Below are positions 8,020-13,866 of a stretch of DNA of 14,916 nucleotides, piece after piece. Numbering within the stretch: position 1 is the stretch's first letter; every line of letters begins with the position of its first letter. This DNA is from JANLSE01 sp031362265 (lineage in GTDB: Bacteria; Chloroflexota; Chloroflexia; Chloroflexales; Roseiflexaceae). The DNA lies in contig JANLSE010000182.1 in NCBI GenBank assembly GCA_031362265.1, forward strand, positions 1 to 14,916. Reading direction: 5' to 3'. The notes beneath the pieces are model-generated. The model had not been told where the DNA came from, ran no database searches, and saw nothing but the letters and a program-made list of their open reading frames with translations. The translations under genes were made by a program, and so were the position numbers.

Positions 8020-8406
8020 TTATTGCGTAAACCCATCGAGTAATGCATTCCAAAGCTTCATACGCTCCGAATCACCACCGGAATCTGGATGATGCAACCG
8101 GGCGATCGCTTTGCGAATGGCAGCAACTTCATCGGGGGTAAGCGTTGGCAGCGGGCTACGTGGATCGAGGGTTATGGTTGGGTGCCCTTCGGCGCGTGCC
8201 TTCCAGAGATCACGATCACGGAGCAATGCCGCTTGCTCATTGGTCATCTCTAATAGGTTTGCGATCGTTAAATTATGGGCGCGAATCGCCTCGTGATGGC
8301 GGCGCTGTTCCTTACTTAATTGGCGCAGGAGCGTACGGTTGGCTTTATGCGCCTCTTCCAATGTTTGGTGAAGCGTAGTTGAATCATACTGCTCTGGCTC
8401 AGCCAT
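8020..8406 (-). CDS. Small coiled-coil protein with a C-terminal J-domain-like HPD motif
   Basis: The start chosen is ATG 8406, with GGAG 6 bases upstream. The longer frame to 8517 would run into the end of argJ and its extra N-terminus looks non-coding. The 128-residue product has two parts. Residues about 9-72 are highly charged and helical, with regularly placed Leu residues, suggesting a coiled coil. After a short Pro-rich linker, residues 90-128 read LTPDEVAAIRKAIARLHHPD and then SGGDSERMKLWNALLDGF. This resembles helix II, the HPD loop (H106-P107-D108) and helix III of DnaJ-type J domains, whose HPD stimulates DnaK ATPase. Helix I of a normal J domain is not evident. It could be a degenerate J protein or an unrelated helical protein with a chance HPD. 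It sits 53 bases after argJ and 72 before malQ on the same strand, so it is probably cotranscribed with them. No signal peptide or membrane segment is visible. Confidence 0.75.
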   Translation of the reverse strand: MAEPEQYDSTTLHQTLEEAHKANRTLLRQLSKEQRRHHEAIRAHNLTIANLLEMTNEQAALLRDRDLWKARAEGHPTITLDPRSPLPTLTPDEVAAIRKAIARLHHPDSGGDSERMKLWNALLDGFTQ

Positions 8407-8459
8407 TGTATTCTCCTGCTTAAGTTGCTGCTTATGCGCGGCGTACCGAATGCAGGCAC

Positions 8460-9722
8460 CTATGTGGTGTAGTGGGCGTTGATTTCGACATACTCTGCAC
8501 TCATGTCGCATGTCCACACAGTTGTGGTTGCATCACCAAGGCCAAGATCAAGATGTATGAGTACTGGATCTGCTTTGAGTGTAGCAGCTGCCTGGCGTTC
8601 TTCATAGATGAGTGGTAGTCCATCGGCGACAACCTGCACACTTGGTGTATCGTTATCGCCTGGGCGGTCGGCCGGGCCAAAGGTGAGTGAGAGTTTTGTT
8701 TGATCAATATCGGCACCGCTATACCCTGCCGCACAGAGCACCCGGCCCCAGTTTGGGTCGCCACCATGGATCGCAGTTTTCACGAGCGGTGAGCGGGCGA
8801 TACTATTGGCAACGGTATGGGCTTCGGCCACATCGCGCGCGCCGGTGACAGCGATTTCGACGAGGCGGGTAGCGCCCTCGCCATCGCGGGCAACTTGCTT
8901 GGCGAGGCTTGTGCAAACTGCAATTAGTGCTTCACGAAATGCGAGTTGATCTGCGCTCTGGGTGCTTTCAATCGCAATATCTGAGGCACCTGATGCGAGC
9001 AGTAGAACCGTGTCATTTGTGCTTGTATCGCCATCGACACTGATCCGGTTAAAGCTGTGATCGACAGCGGTACGCAGTTCCTGTTCGAGAACAGATGGTG
9101 TAATGAGTGCATCCGTTGTGATAATAGCTAACATCGTTGCCATATTGGGATGAATCATCCCAGCCCCTTTACAGCATCCAGCAATGGTGACGGGCTTGCC
9201 CTGGATCTGTATGGTTGCATGGGCTGTTTTAGGTTTCGTATCGGTTGTCATGATCGCGCGTGCTACCCATGGCGCTCCCTGGTGTGCCTGAGCAGATGTG
9301 ACATTAATAATTCCCTGCTCCAATTTAGCCATATCGAGCTGCCGCCCGATCACACCAGTCGACATAACCAGGACTTGTGTTGGGGCGCAACCGATCTGAT
9401 TGGCAACTAATTCGGCCGTGCGGTGAGTATTTTGCAGGCCTTGCGGGCCGGTACAGGCATTTGCGCAACCTGCGTTCGTAATAATCGCGCGAATTGTTCC
9501 AGCGTGGGTGGCAATCAGTGCTTGGTCATAGAGCACTGGAGCTGCCTTGACTTTGTTTGTGGTGAATACTGCCGCAGCACTACAGTCACTCGCACATGAA
9601 ACCAGCGATAAATCGAGCGACGAAGCGCCCATGGCACTGCTCGTTTTTAATCCACATGCTACAGCGCGAGCTTGAAAGCCAGCTGCGAACGAGAAGGTTT
9701 CCACGTTGGTGGTAAGGTTCAT
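8460..9722 (-). CDS. argJ: Glutamate N-acetyltransferase / amino-acid acetyltransferase (ArgJ)
   Basis: ArgJ moves the acetyl group from N-acetylornithine to glutamate in the cyclic arginine pathway; bifunctional members also use acetyl-CoA. The protein cleaves itself before a Thr in a conserved Ala-Thr-Met. That motif is present as KGAGMIHPNMATML, with predicted nucleophile T196. Other family motifs are ITNAGCANACTG, VMSTGVIG, SVDGDTSTNDT and GGDPNWGRVLCAAGYSG. The C-terminus, AEYVEINAHYTT, is also typical. The 420-residue length is near normal. Two starts are possible: ATG 9722, with GGAG about 11 bases upstream, and ATG 9746, which lacks a good site; 9722 is preferred but not certain. No other arginine gene is in the window. 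A strong promoter lies upstream, and the two downstream genes probably belong to the same transcript. Whether it is mono- or bifunctional cannot be told from sequence alone. Confidence 0.96.
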   Translation of the reverse strand: MNLTTNVETFSFAAGFQARAVACGLKTSSAMGASSLDLSLVSCASDCSAAAVFTTNKVKAAPVLYDQALIATHAGTIRAIITNAGCANACTGPQGLQNTHRTAELVANQIGCAPTQVLVMSTGVIGRQLDMAKLEQGIINVTSAQAHQGAPWVARAIMTTDTKPKTAHATIQIQGKPVTIAGCCKGAGMIHPNMATMLAIITTDALITPSVLEQELRTAVDHSFNRISVDGDTSTNDTVLLLASGASDIAIESTQSADQLAFREALIAVCTSLAKQVARDGEGATRLVEIAVTGARDVAEAHTVANSIARSPLVKTAIHGGDPNWGRVLCAAGYSGADIDQTKLSLTFGPADRPGDNDTPSVQVVADGLPLIYEERQAAATLKADPVLIHLDLGLGDATTTVWTCDMSAEYVEINAHYTT

Positions 9723-9791
9723 AGTTTCTATTGCTCCAAAGAACATAGGCCTACAGAATTGCGAACCTGTCTACAATCAAGATCTGTACGC

Positions 9792-9820
9792 ATTATAGAC
9801 GAGCCCATATCGAGGTGCAA
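9792..9820 (-). promoter_or_regulatory. Sigma-70-type promoter upstream of argJ
   Basis: On the minus strand TTGCAC (9815-9820) and TATAAT (9792-9797) are separated by exactly 17 bases. The predicted RNA would begin near 9785, giving a leader of about 60 bases to ATG 9722. It lies downstream of the pilin terminator, so argJ starts a new transcript. Confidence 0.75.
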
Positions 9821-9881
9821 GGTCGATGGTTAGTTTGGATGAACCGCACTGCTGGGTGCAATCAATATACATGCACAAAAA

Positions 9882-9915
9882 GCGAACGGCTCTGCCAATT
9901 GGCAGAGCCGTTCGC
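9882..9915 (-). terminator. Strong intrinsic terminator of the pilin gene
   Basis: GCGAACGGCTCTGCC (9882-9896) is perfectly complementary to 9901-9915 around the loop AATT. On the minus strand the 15-base-pair stem is followed by TTTTTG, the classic layout of a Rho-independent terminator. It begins 18 bases after the pilin stop. Confidence 0.92.
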
Positions 9916-9933
9916 GTACTGAACCAAAACGAA

Positions 9934-10092
9934 TTACGGGGTCAGGCCTGAGTTGACTGTGCTGAATACCTGGCTAACCTTGTTGCCCAACAGCGTCAAG
10001 ATGCCGATAACAACAATTGCGATGAGAACGAGGATGAGTGCGTACTCAACGAGCCCCTGGCCCTCTTCCTTGGCAAAGAAACTGCGAACCAT
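9934..10092 (-). CDS. Flp/Fap-type pilin (prepilin)
   Basis: The start chosen is ATG 10092, 6 bases after a perfect AAGGAGG; upstream in-frame starts lack such a site. The 52-residue product is a Flp-family prepilin: a short basic leader (MVRSFFAKEEG), then QGLVEYALILVLIAIVVIG and a short polar tail ending in NSGLTP. The prepilin site is predicted between G11 and Q12. The Glu-Tyr pair then falls at +5/+6 of the mature chain, as Flp pilins require, leaving a 41-residue mature pilin. Such pilins build thin adhesive fibres through Tad secretion machinery, after processing by a TadV-type peptidase. None of those genes is in the window, so this is an isolated pilin gene. It has its own promoter and terminator, so it forms a single-gene unit that could be expressed strongly. 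The histidine kinase gene ends 113 bases upstream on the same strand. Confidence 0.93.
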   Translation of the reverse strand: MVRSFFAKEEGQGLVEYALILVLIAIVVIGILTLLGNKVSQVFSTVNSGLTP

Positions 10093-10141
10093 GATGTTCC
10101 TCCTTGAAATAATTGCACCTACAAATGGTGACGACATGAGT

Positions 10142-10170
10142 ACTATACACTTTTGATGGTGCTATGACAA
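10142..10170 (-). promoter_or_regulatory. Sigma-70-type promoter of the pilin gene
   Basis: On the minus strand TTGTCA (10165-10170) and TATAGT (10142-10147) are 17 bases apart, about 50 bases before the pilin ATG. The site lies in the gap after the kinase stop. The 8-base word AGTACTAT overlaps the -10 region (10139-10146) and recurs at 10195-10202; its meaning is unknown. Confidence 0.75.
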
Positions 10171-10205
10171 TAGGAGGATGGTACCATGTTGATAAGTACT
10201 ATTAG

Positions 10206-11267
10206 TTACGGTAGTGGTATGACAGCCGCGATACGTGTGCCGCGGCCAACCGCGCTCTCAATACCAAATTCGCCACGCATAAGGGTTTCGACTTGTTGGC
10301 GCATGGTAGCAATGCCCATATTGCGGCGGTTATTCTCGTTCTCAAGCACATCCTTGATCGCAAACCCGCTACCATCATCATCAATCGAAATATGGATACC
10401 ATCATTGTTATAATCGAGCAATACGCGAGCACTAGAGGCATTCGCATGTTTTGCAACATTATTGAGTGCTTCTTGGATGAGGCGGAAAATTGCAACCTCA
10501 TAGTGAGTTGGTAGCCGTACATCGGCATTCTGAGTCATGAGATTGACTTCAATTTTGTTCTTCTCGTTGAACTGTTGGATGTAGCGCCGCAACGTGGGAA
10601 CCAAACCAAGATCATCAAGCGTCATCGGGCGCAGATCAAAGATGAAGCGGCGCGTTTCTTGGAGCACACTATTGATGGCACTTTTGAGCGCGCTTAATTC
10701 ATTGCGGGCCATGTCGAGATCGCGATCAATCAGACGCTGGCAGATTTCGACACGCAAAACCAAGTTGCTCATCGATTGGGCTGGGCCATCGTGCATTTGT
10801 AATGAAATGCGCAGGCGTTCTTTCTCCTGGGCTTGGATGATATTTGCGATGCGATCATCGCCAGAATCGAGCGTGCGTGCGCTACTGCTACTTGCAGCCG
10901 ATGCTCCAAGTAGTGGCTCTAGCGCGGTAACGATCTCGAGCGCTTGTGATTGGCGCGCTTTGATCATCTGTTGGCGTGCATTGAGCTGCTCGAGCTGGCT
11001 ACGCATTGCCACAAGGCGCATTTGAACTTCCTGCGCCGATGTGAAGAGATTCTTGATATCAGCCTTCTGATAGCGGTCGATATTGACTTCGAGATCACGC
11101 AGGCGACTCGAAACTGTTAATTCGCGTTGTTGGAGCTTTTCGACCTCCGACGATGTTTGTCGGACGAGATTCTCGATCTCCATCAATTCACGTTTGGCGC
11201 GATCCAGATCGGCGGTTACTTTGGCGTGCAATTCTTGGATCGACGATGGTGATGCGCTCTCGGTCAC
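10206..11267 (-). CDS. Soluble DegS-like sensor histidine kinase (HisKA_3 / HATPase_c)
   Basis: The start chosen is GTG 11267, preceded by AGAGGGGG. The frame runs back to ATG 11351, but a strong promoter (11308-11336) lies inside that extension, supporting the shorter 353-residue protein. It has no membrane segment, so it acts in the cytoplasm. Residues about 8-115 are a long charged coiled coil, as in the DegS sensor region. The dimerisation/phosphoacceptor domain carries EKERLRISLQMHDGPAQS, with phosphorylated H159. This is followed by the DegS/NarL-type motif LRPMTLDDLGLVPTLRRY. The ATPase domain shows the N-box (QEALNN, E266-N270), DDDGSGF and a GRGTR glycine motif. Such kinases phosphorylate NarL/FixJ-type response regulators; none is encoded in the window, so the partner is unknown. 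The signal is probably sensed through the coiled coil or bound proteins. The pilin gene lies just downstream with its own promoter. Confidence 0.9.
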   Translation of the reverse strand: MTESASPSSIQELHAKVTADLDRAKRELMEIENLVRQTSSEVEKLQQRELTVSSRLRDLEVNIDRYQKADIKNLFTSAQEVQMRLVAMRSQLEQLNARQQMIKARQSQALEIVTALEPLLGASAASSSSARTLDSGDDRIANIIQAQEKERLRISLQMHDGPAQSMSNLVLRVEICQRLIDRDLDMARNELSALKSAINSVLQETRRFIFDLRPMTLDDLGLVPTLRRYIQQFNEKNKIEVNLMTQNADVRLPTHYEVAIFRLIQEALNNVAKHANASSARVLLDYNNDGIHISIDDDGSGFAIKDVLENENNRRNMGIATMRQQVETLMRGEFGIESAVGRGTRIAAVIPLP

Positions 11268-11307
11268 ACCGGCCCCCTCTGCAACCTGTACATGCTTCCT
11301 ACTAGCA

Positions 11308-11336
11308 ATTATACGACTGCGATAGCACACTCGCAA
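11308..11336 (-). promoter_or_regulatory. Sigma-70-type promoter of the histidine kinase gene
   Basis: On the minus strand TTGCGA (11331-11336) and TATAAT (11308-11313) are separated by 17 bases. Initiation would fall near 11300, about 33 bases before GTG 11267. This helps settle the start of the kinase. Confidence 0.75.
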
Positions 11337-11350
11337 GCATGAAAATAACA

Positions 11351-11368
11351 AGCAGTTACAAAACTGCT
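11351..11368 (-). terminator. Possible weak terminator downstream of the glycosyltransferase gene
   Basis: AGCAGTT (11351-11357) pairs with AACTGCT (11362-11368) around ACAA; on the minus strand a T-rich stretch follows (TGTTATTTTC). It lies about 65 bases after the glycosyltransferase stop. The short stem makes it uncertain. Confidence 0.4.
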
Positions 11369-11407
11369 GTTGGTTCGTACTTTGCGTGTTCTTGACGCTA
11401 CTGGATG

Positions 11408-11431
11408 TCGCATCTATGATCGAAGATGCGA
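11408..11431. terminator. Hairpin just after the glycosyltransferase stop
   Basis: TCGCATCT (11408-11415) pairs perfectly with AGATGCGA (11424-11431) around 8 bases, 3 bases past the stop codon on the minus strand. There is no T run, so it may only cap the mRNA end. Confidence 0.35.
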
Positions 11432-11434
11432 GGG

Positions 11435-12199
11435 TTAGTTTCGTTTAGGCTGAAAGCGTAATTTCCAGACGGTTAATAGTGCCTCAAGCACTATCTTACG
11501 CGACATTTTCGATTTACCAACCCGCCGATCTGGAAACACAATTGGGAGTTCGCCAATGCGAAAGCCAGCTTGAAGAGTACGGTAGACCAGTTCGATCTGG
11601 AAGGAATAGCCATTCGATTGGATTTGGCTCAGATCGAGCGCTTCGAGAACGGAGCGTCGGTAGCAGCGGAATCCACCTGTTGCATCCATGACAGGCAGCC
11701 CGAGAATTGCACGCGCATAGACATTCCCGCTGCGGCTGATGAATTTGCGAATCATTCCCCAATCGGATGTTGCACCACCTGGGACATAGCGCGAACCAAG
11801 GACGAGATCATAGCGTTGCTCGGCAGCCTGGAGGAGTGCTGGAAGGTATGCTGGATCGTGGGAGAAATCGGCATCCATTTCGAAGATATACTGAGCTCCT
11901 TCGGCCAAAGCGCGCCGAAAGCCTGCAATATAGGCTGTTCCGAGGCCCTGTTTACTACTACGTGAGAGCAACCCGACCCGCTGATCGGTATCGTGAAAAT
12001 TCGCTACAATGGCCCCCGTTCCGTCTGGTGAGTTATCATCGACGACCAAGATTTGGAAGCGCGGATGTTCTAGGATTTTTGGGATGAGCGCGCTGATATT
12101 TTCGGATTCATTATAGGTTGGAATAACGATTGTACAATCGGGGTATACATAATTAATATTTTTCACTTGTGAGTTTTGCATTATATTGTTGGCAATCAT
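11435..12199 (-). CDS. Family 2 glycosyltransferase, polyprenol-phosphate mannose synthase-like
   Basis: The ATG 12199 is preceded by GAGGGG at suitable spacing. The 254-residue protein is one GT-A domain of the dolichyl-phosphate mannose synthase (DPM1/Ppm1) type. It shows IVIPTYNE near the N-terminus, VVDDNSPDGTG (D54-D55), KQGLGTAY (83-90), the metal-binding EMDADFSHDP (D109-A110-D111), LGSRYVPGG and, near the end, GKSKMSRKIVLEAL. The family transfers a sugar, usually mannose or glucose, from a nucleotide sugar to a polyprenyl phosphate on the cytoplasmic face. No C-terminal membrane helices are present, as in soluble DPM1 forms, so contact with the membrane would be peripheral. The sugar cannot be decided from sequence. 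It is divergent from two large membrane proteins that look like GT-C glycosyltransferases, which use such lipid-linked sugars; the link is plausible but inferred. Confidence 0.88.
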   Translation of the reverse strand: MIANNIMQNSQVKNINYVYPDCTIVIPTYNESENISALIPKILEHPRFQILVVDDNSPDGTGAIVANFHDTDQRVGLLSRSSKQGLGTAYIAGFRRALAEGAQYIFEMDADFSHDPAYLPALLQAAEQRYDLVLGSRYVPGGATSDWGMIRKFISRSGNVYARAILGLPVMDATGGFRCYRRSVLEALDLSQIQSNGYSFQIELVYRTLQAGFRIGELPIVFPDRRVGKSKMSRKIVLEALLTVWKLRFQPKRN

Positions 12200-12235
12200 T
12201 GCTGCCCCTCTCTCATGTATGAATGAACACTACAC

Positions 12236-12241
12236 ATTATA
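12236..12241 (-). promoter_or_regulatory. Candidate -10 element for the glycosyltransferase gene
   Basis: A perfect TATAAT lies on the minus strand 36 bases before ATG 12199. No good -35 box is found at 16-18 bases; the nearest TTGCAA is 23 bases away. The shared divergent region (12200-12331) must also hold the promoter of the membrane proteins, which I could not identify. Confidence 0.45.
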
Positions 12242-12331
12242 GCTGCTTCATCTATAGGATAACGTTGCAATGCATTTTCGGATACGGATCGTTTGGATTC
12301 TTTTGGCTGTTACATGCACTGGAGTGATCTT

Positions 12332-13828
12332 ATGATTCGCCGCCTGCATTTTGATCATCTCTGGCTGTTGGCAGTGCTGGCACTTTTCGGGAGCTTTATT
12401 GCACTGGTACCAACATCACCGCATGACTTTTGGTGGCATCTACGTGCTGGCCAAATTGTGGCGACTGAAGGGATCCCGCATACGAACCGATTTGCGTGGA
12501 CCCTGCCAGCTGATATGCCGTATGTATATGCAACCTGGTTGGGCGAATGGCTATTCTATATGATCACCCTCATCGCTGGGCTACCAGGGGTGGCGATTGC
12601 GCGCAATGTGATGGGACTAGTGGCGTTTGGGCTAGTCGGGCTGGATGCGCGTTTGCGGAGTGGATCGTGGCGGTTGGCAGCGCTAGCGGTGTTGCTCGCA
12701 GGGCTGATGACAATCAATAATCTACCTATTCGTACACAGAACTGGGCTTGGATACCGTTTGCCGGGTTTGCCTGCCTGCTTGCCGCATATGCTGCTGGCC
12801 GAGTTGGATCACTAGCTCTATTGGCACTTCCAGCATTGATGGCGTTCTGGGTCAATGCGCATGGGACGTTTGTGCTTGGCCTGGTACTGATTGCACTCTA
12901 TGTGTTTGGCGAGACATTGCGTCGTTTGTTGAATCAGGCTGGGGCGCTTTCGTGGCAGCGATTGGTGGCGCTCTATGTAATAGCAGCTGTAACGCTGGCG
13001 ATATGTATGTTAAACCCGTTGGGCACCCAGATTTTCGGGTATGTAGTGAAGTTAGTTGCCGATCAGCCTTCACAAATGCTGGTTGTTGAATGGCAAGCGC
13101 CTTCAATGGACAATTTCCCTGGGAAGATATTCTATGGTGCGGTATTGGCACTGTTAGCTGCGTTAGCGTTAGCCCGCCGTCGCGCGTCGATCACAGATGT
13201 GCTGATAATCTGCGCATTCTTGTGGCTGGCGTTGGATGGGCAGCGCTCCGTCGTTTGGTTTGCGATGTTGGCGATGCCCGTTCTCGCACAGGCGCTGGCG
13301 GCCCCTGGAGATGCGCCTGTGCGAGAAGCTGGCCCAGTAGTTGTGAACTGGCTGATTGCGCTGATGCTCACAGCCCTGGTGGTCATGGTGCAGCCGCCCT
13401 TTAAGCAGCAGTGGCCGTGGCCAGCTGCATATGTGCGGGCATTTGCCGATGTGCCTGGTGCACCAATGATCTTCGATAGTACAACACCAGTGGCGGCAGC
13501 AGAATGGTTACGCGTTCACCCAGATTCACAGGAACGGCTATTCAACGAGATGAGTTATGGTTCGTATCTGATTTGGGCTGTGCCTGATGGACACGTGTTT
13601 ATCGATACACGTGTTGAGTTGTTTCCATTTAAACAGTGGCAGGATTATATTGCGATTAGTGATGGCAGTAAGGCATCGCAGTTGCTTGATCAATATGGCG
13701 TGACGCGTGTATTGCTCAGCAAGAGCGCGCAGAGTGGCCTACAGCGCGTGCTTGATGCAGACCCAACCCATTGGCGGCTGGAATATCAGGATACCAAGAG
13801 CGCGATCTATCGACGTGCGGCCAAATAA
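12332..13828 (+). CDS. Polytopic membrane protein, GT-C glycosyltransferase-like ('DFWWH' protein, copy 1)
   Basis: The start chosen is ATG 12332, with GGAG 7 bases upstream; the frame could extend to a TTG at 12293 without a good site. The 498-residue protein begins with a membrane helix. Next comes an outside loop, PHDFWWHLRAGQIVATEGIP (D32-H36 core) and YATWLGEW. Many further hydrophobic segments run to about residue 365, and a soluble C-terminal domain spans about 370-498. Conserved islands are WVNAHGTFVLGL (W173-G178 core), LNPLG, VEWQAP (E253-W254) and ITDVLIICAFLWLAL (from I287). This layout, a short first segment, a large first loop with an acidic residue and a C-terminal extracytoplasmic domain, resembles GT-C glycosyltransferases that use polyprenyl-phosphate sugars. 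No family was confirmed. A paralogue starts 38 bases later in the same operon. The divergent polyprenol-phosphate-sugar synthase-like gene supports a glycan role by context only. Confidence 0.85.
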   Translation: MIRRLHFDHLWLLAVLALFGSFIALVPTSPHDFWWHLRAGQIVATEGIPHTNRFAWTLPADMPYVYATWLGEWLFYMITLIAGLPGVAIARNVMGLVAFGLVGLDARLRSGSWRLAALAVLLAGLMTINNLPIRTQNWAWIPFAGFACLLAAYAAGRVGSLALLALPALMAFWVNAHGTFVLGLVLIALYVFGETLRRLLNQAGALSWQRLVALYVIAAVTLAICMLNPLGTQIFGYVVKLVADQPSQMLVVEWQAPSMDNFPGKIFYGAVLALLAALALARRRASITDVLIICAFLWLALDGQRSVVWFAMLAMPVLAQALAAPGDAPVREAGPVVVNWLIALMLTALVVMVQPPFKQQWPWPAAYVRAFADVPGAPMIFDSTTPVAAAEWLRVHPDSQERLFNEMSYGSYLIWAVPDGHVFIDTRVELFPFKQWQDYIAISDGSKASQLLDQYGVTRVLLSKSAQSGLQRVLDADPTHWRLEYQDTKSAIYRRAAK

Positions 13829-13866
13829 GCGGGCAATTTGATGTTGGTATAGGGAGCATTGCTGAG

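Noticed and set aside
8407..8517. Longer N-terminus for the HPD protein.
   Set aside because: It would overlap the argJ 3' end, whereas ATG 8406 has a good ribosome binding site and the coiled coil starts right after it.
10139..10202. Direct repeat AGTACTAT flanking the pilin promoter region.
   Set aside because: An 8-base repeat can occur by chance and there is no transposase or terminal inverted repeat, so it is not called an insertion footprint.
10172..10413. A + strand frame with AGGAGG 8 bases before an ATG at 10186 (75 codons), antisense to the kinase gene.
   Set aside because: It lies opposite the conserved ATPase domain of the kinase, its product is not family-like, and the AGGAGG sits next to the pilin promoter. 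The match looks accidental.
11268..11351. Longer N-terminus for the histidine kinase starting at ATG 11351.
   Set aside because: A TTGCGA-17-TATAAT promoter lies inside it, and GTG 11267 has a purine-rich binding site.
11570..12087. Two + strand frames of 131 and 106 codons opposite the glycosyltransferase.
   Set aside because: The minus strand carries unmistakable GT2 motifs across the same bases.
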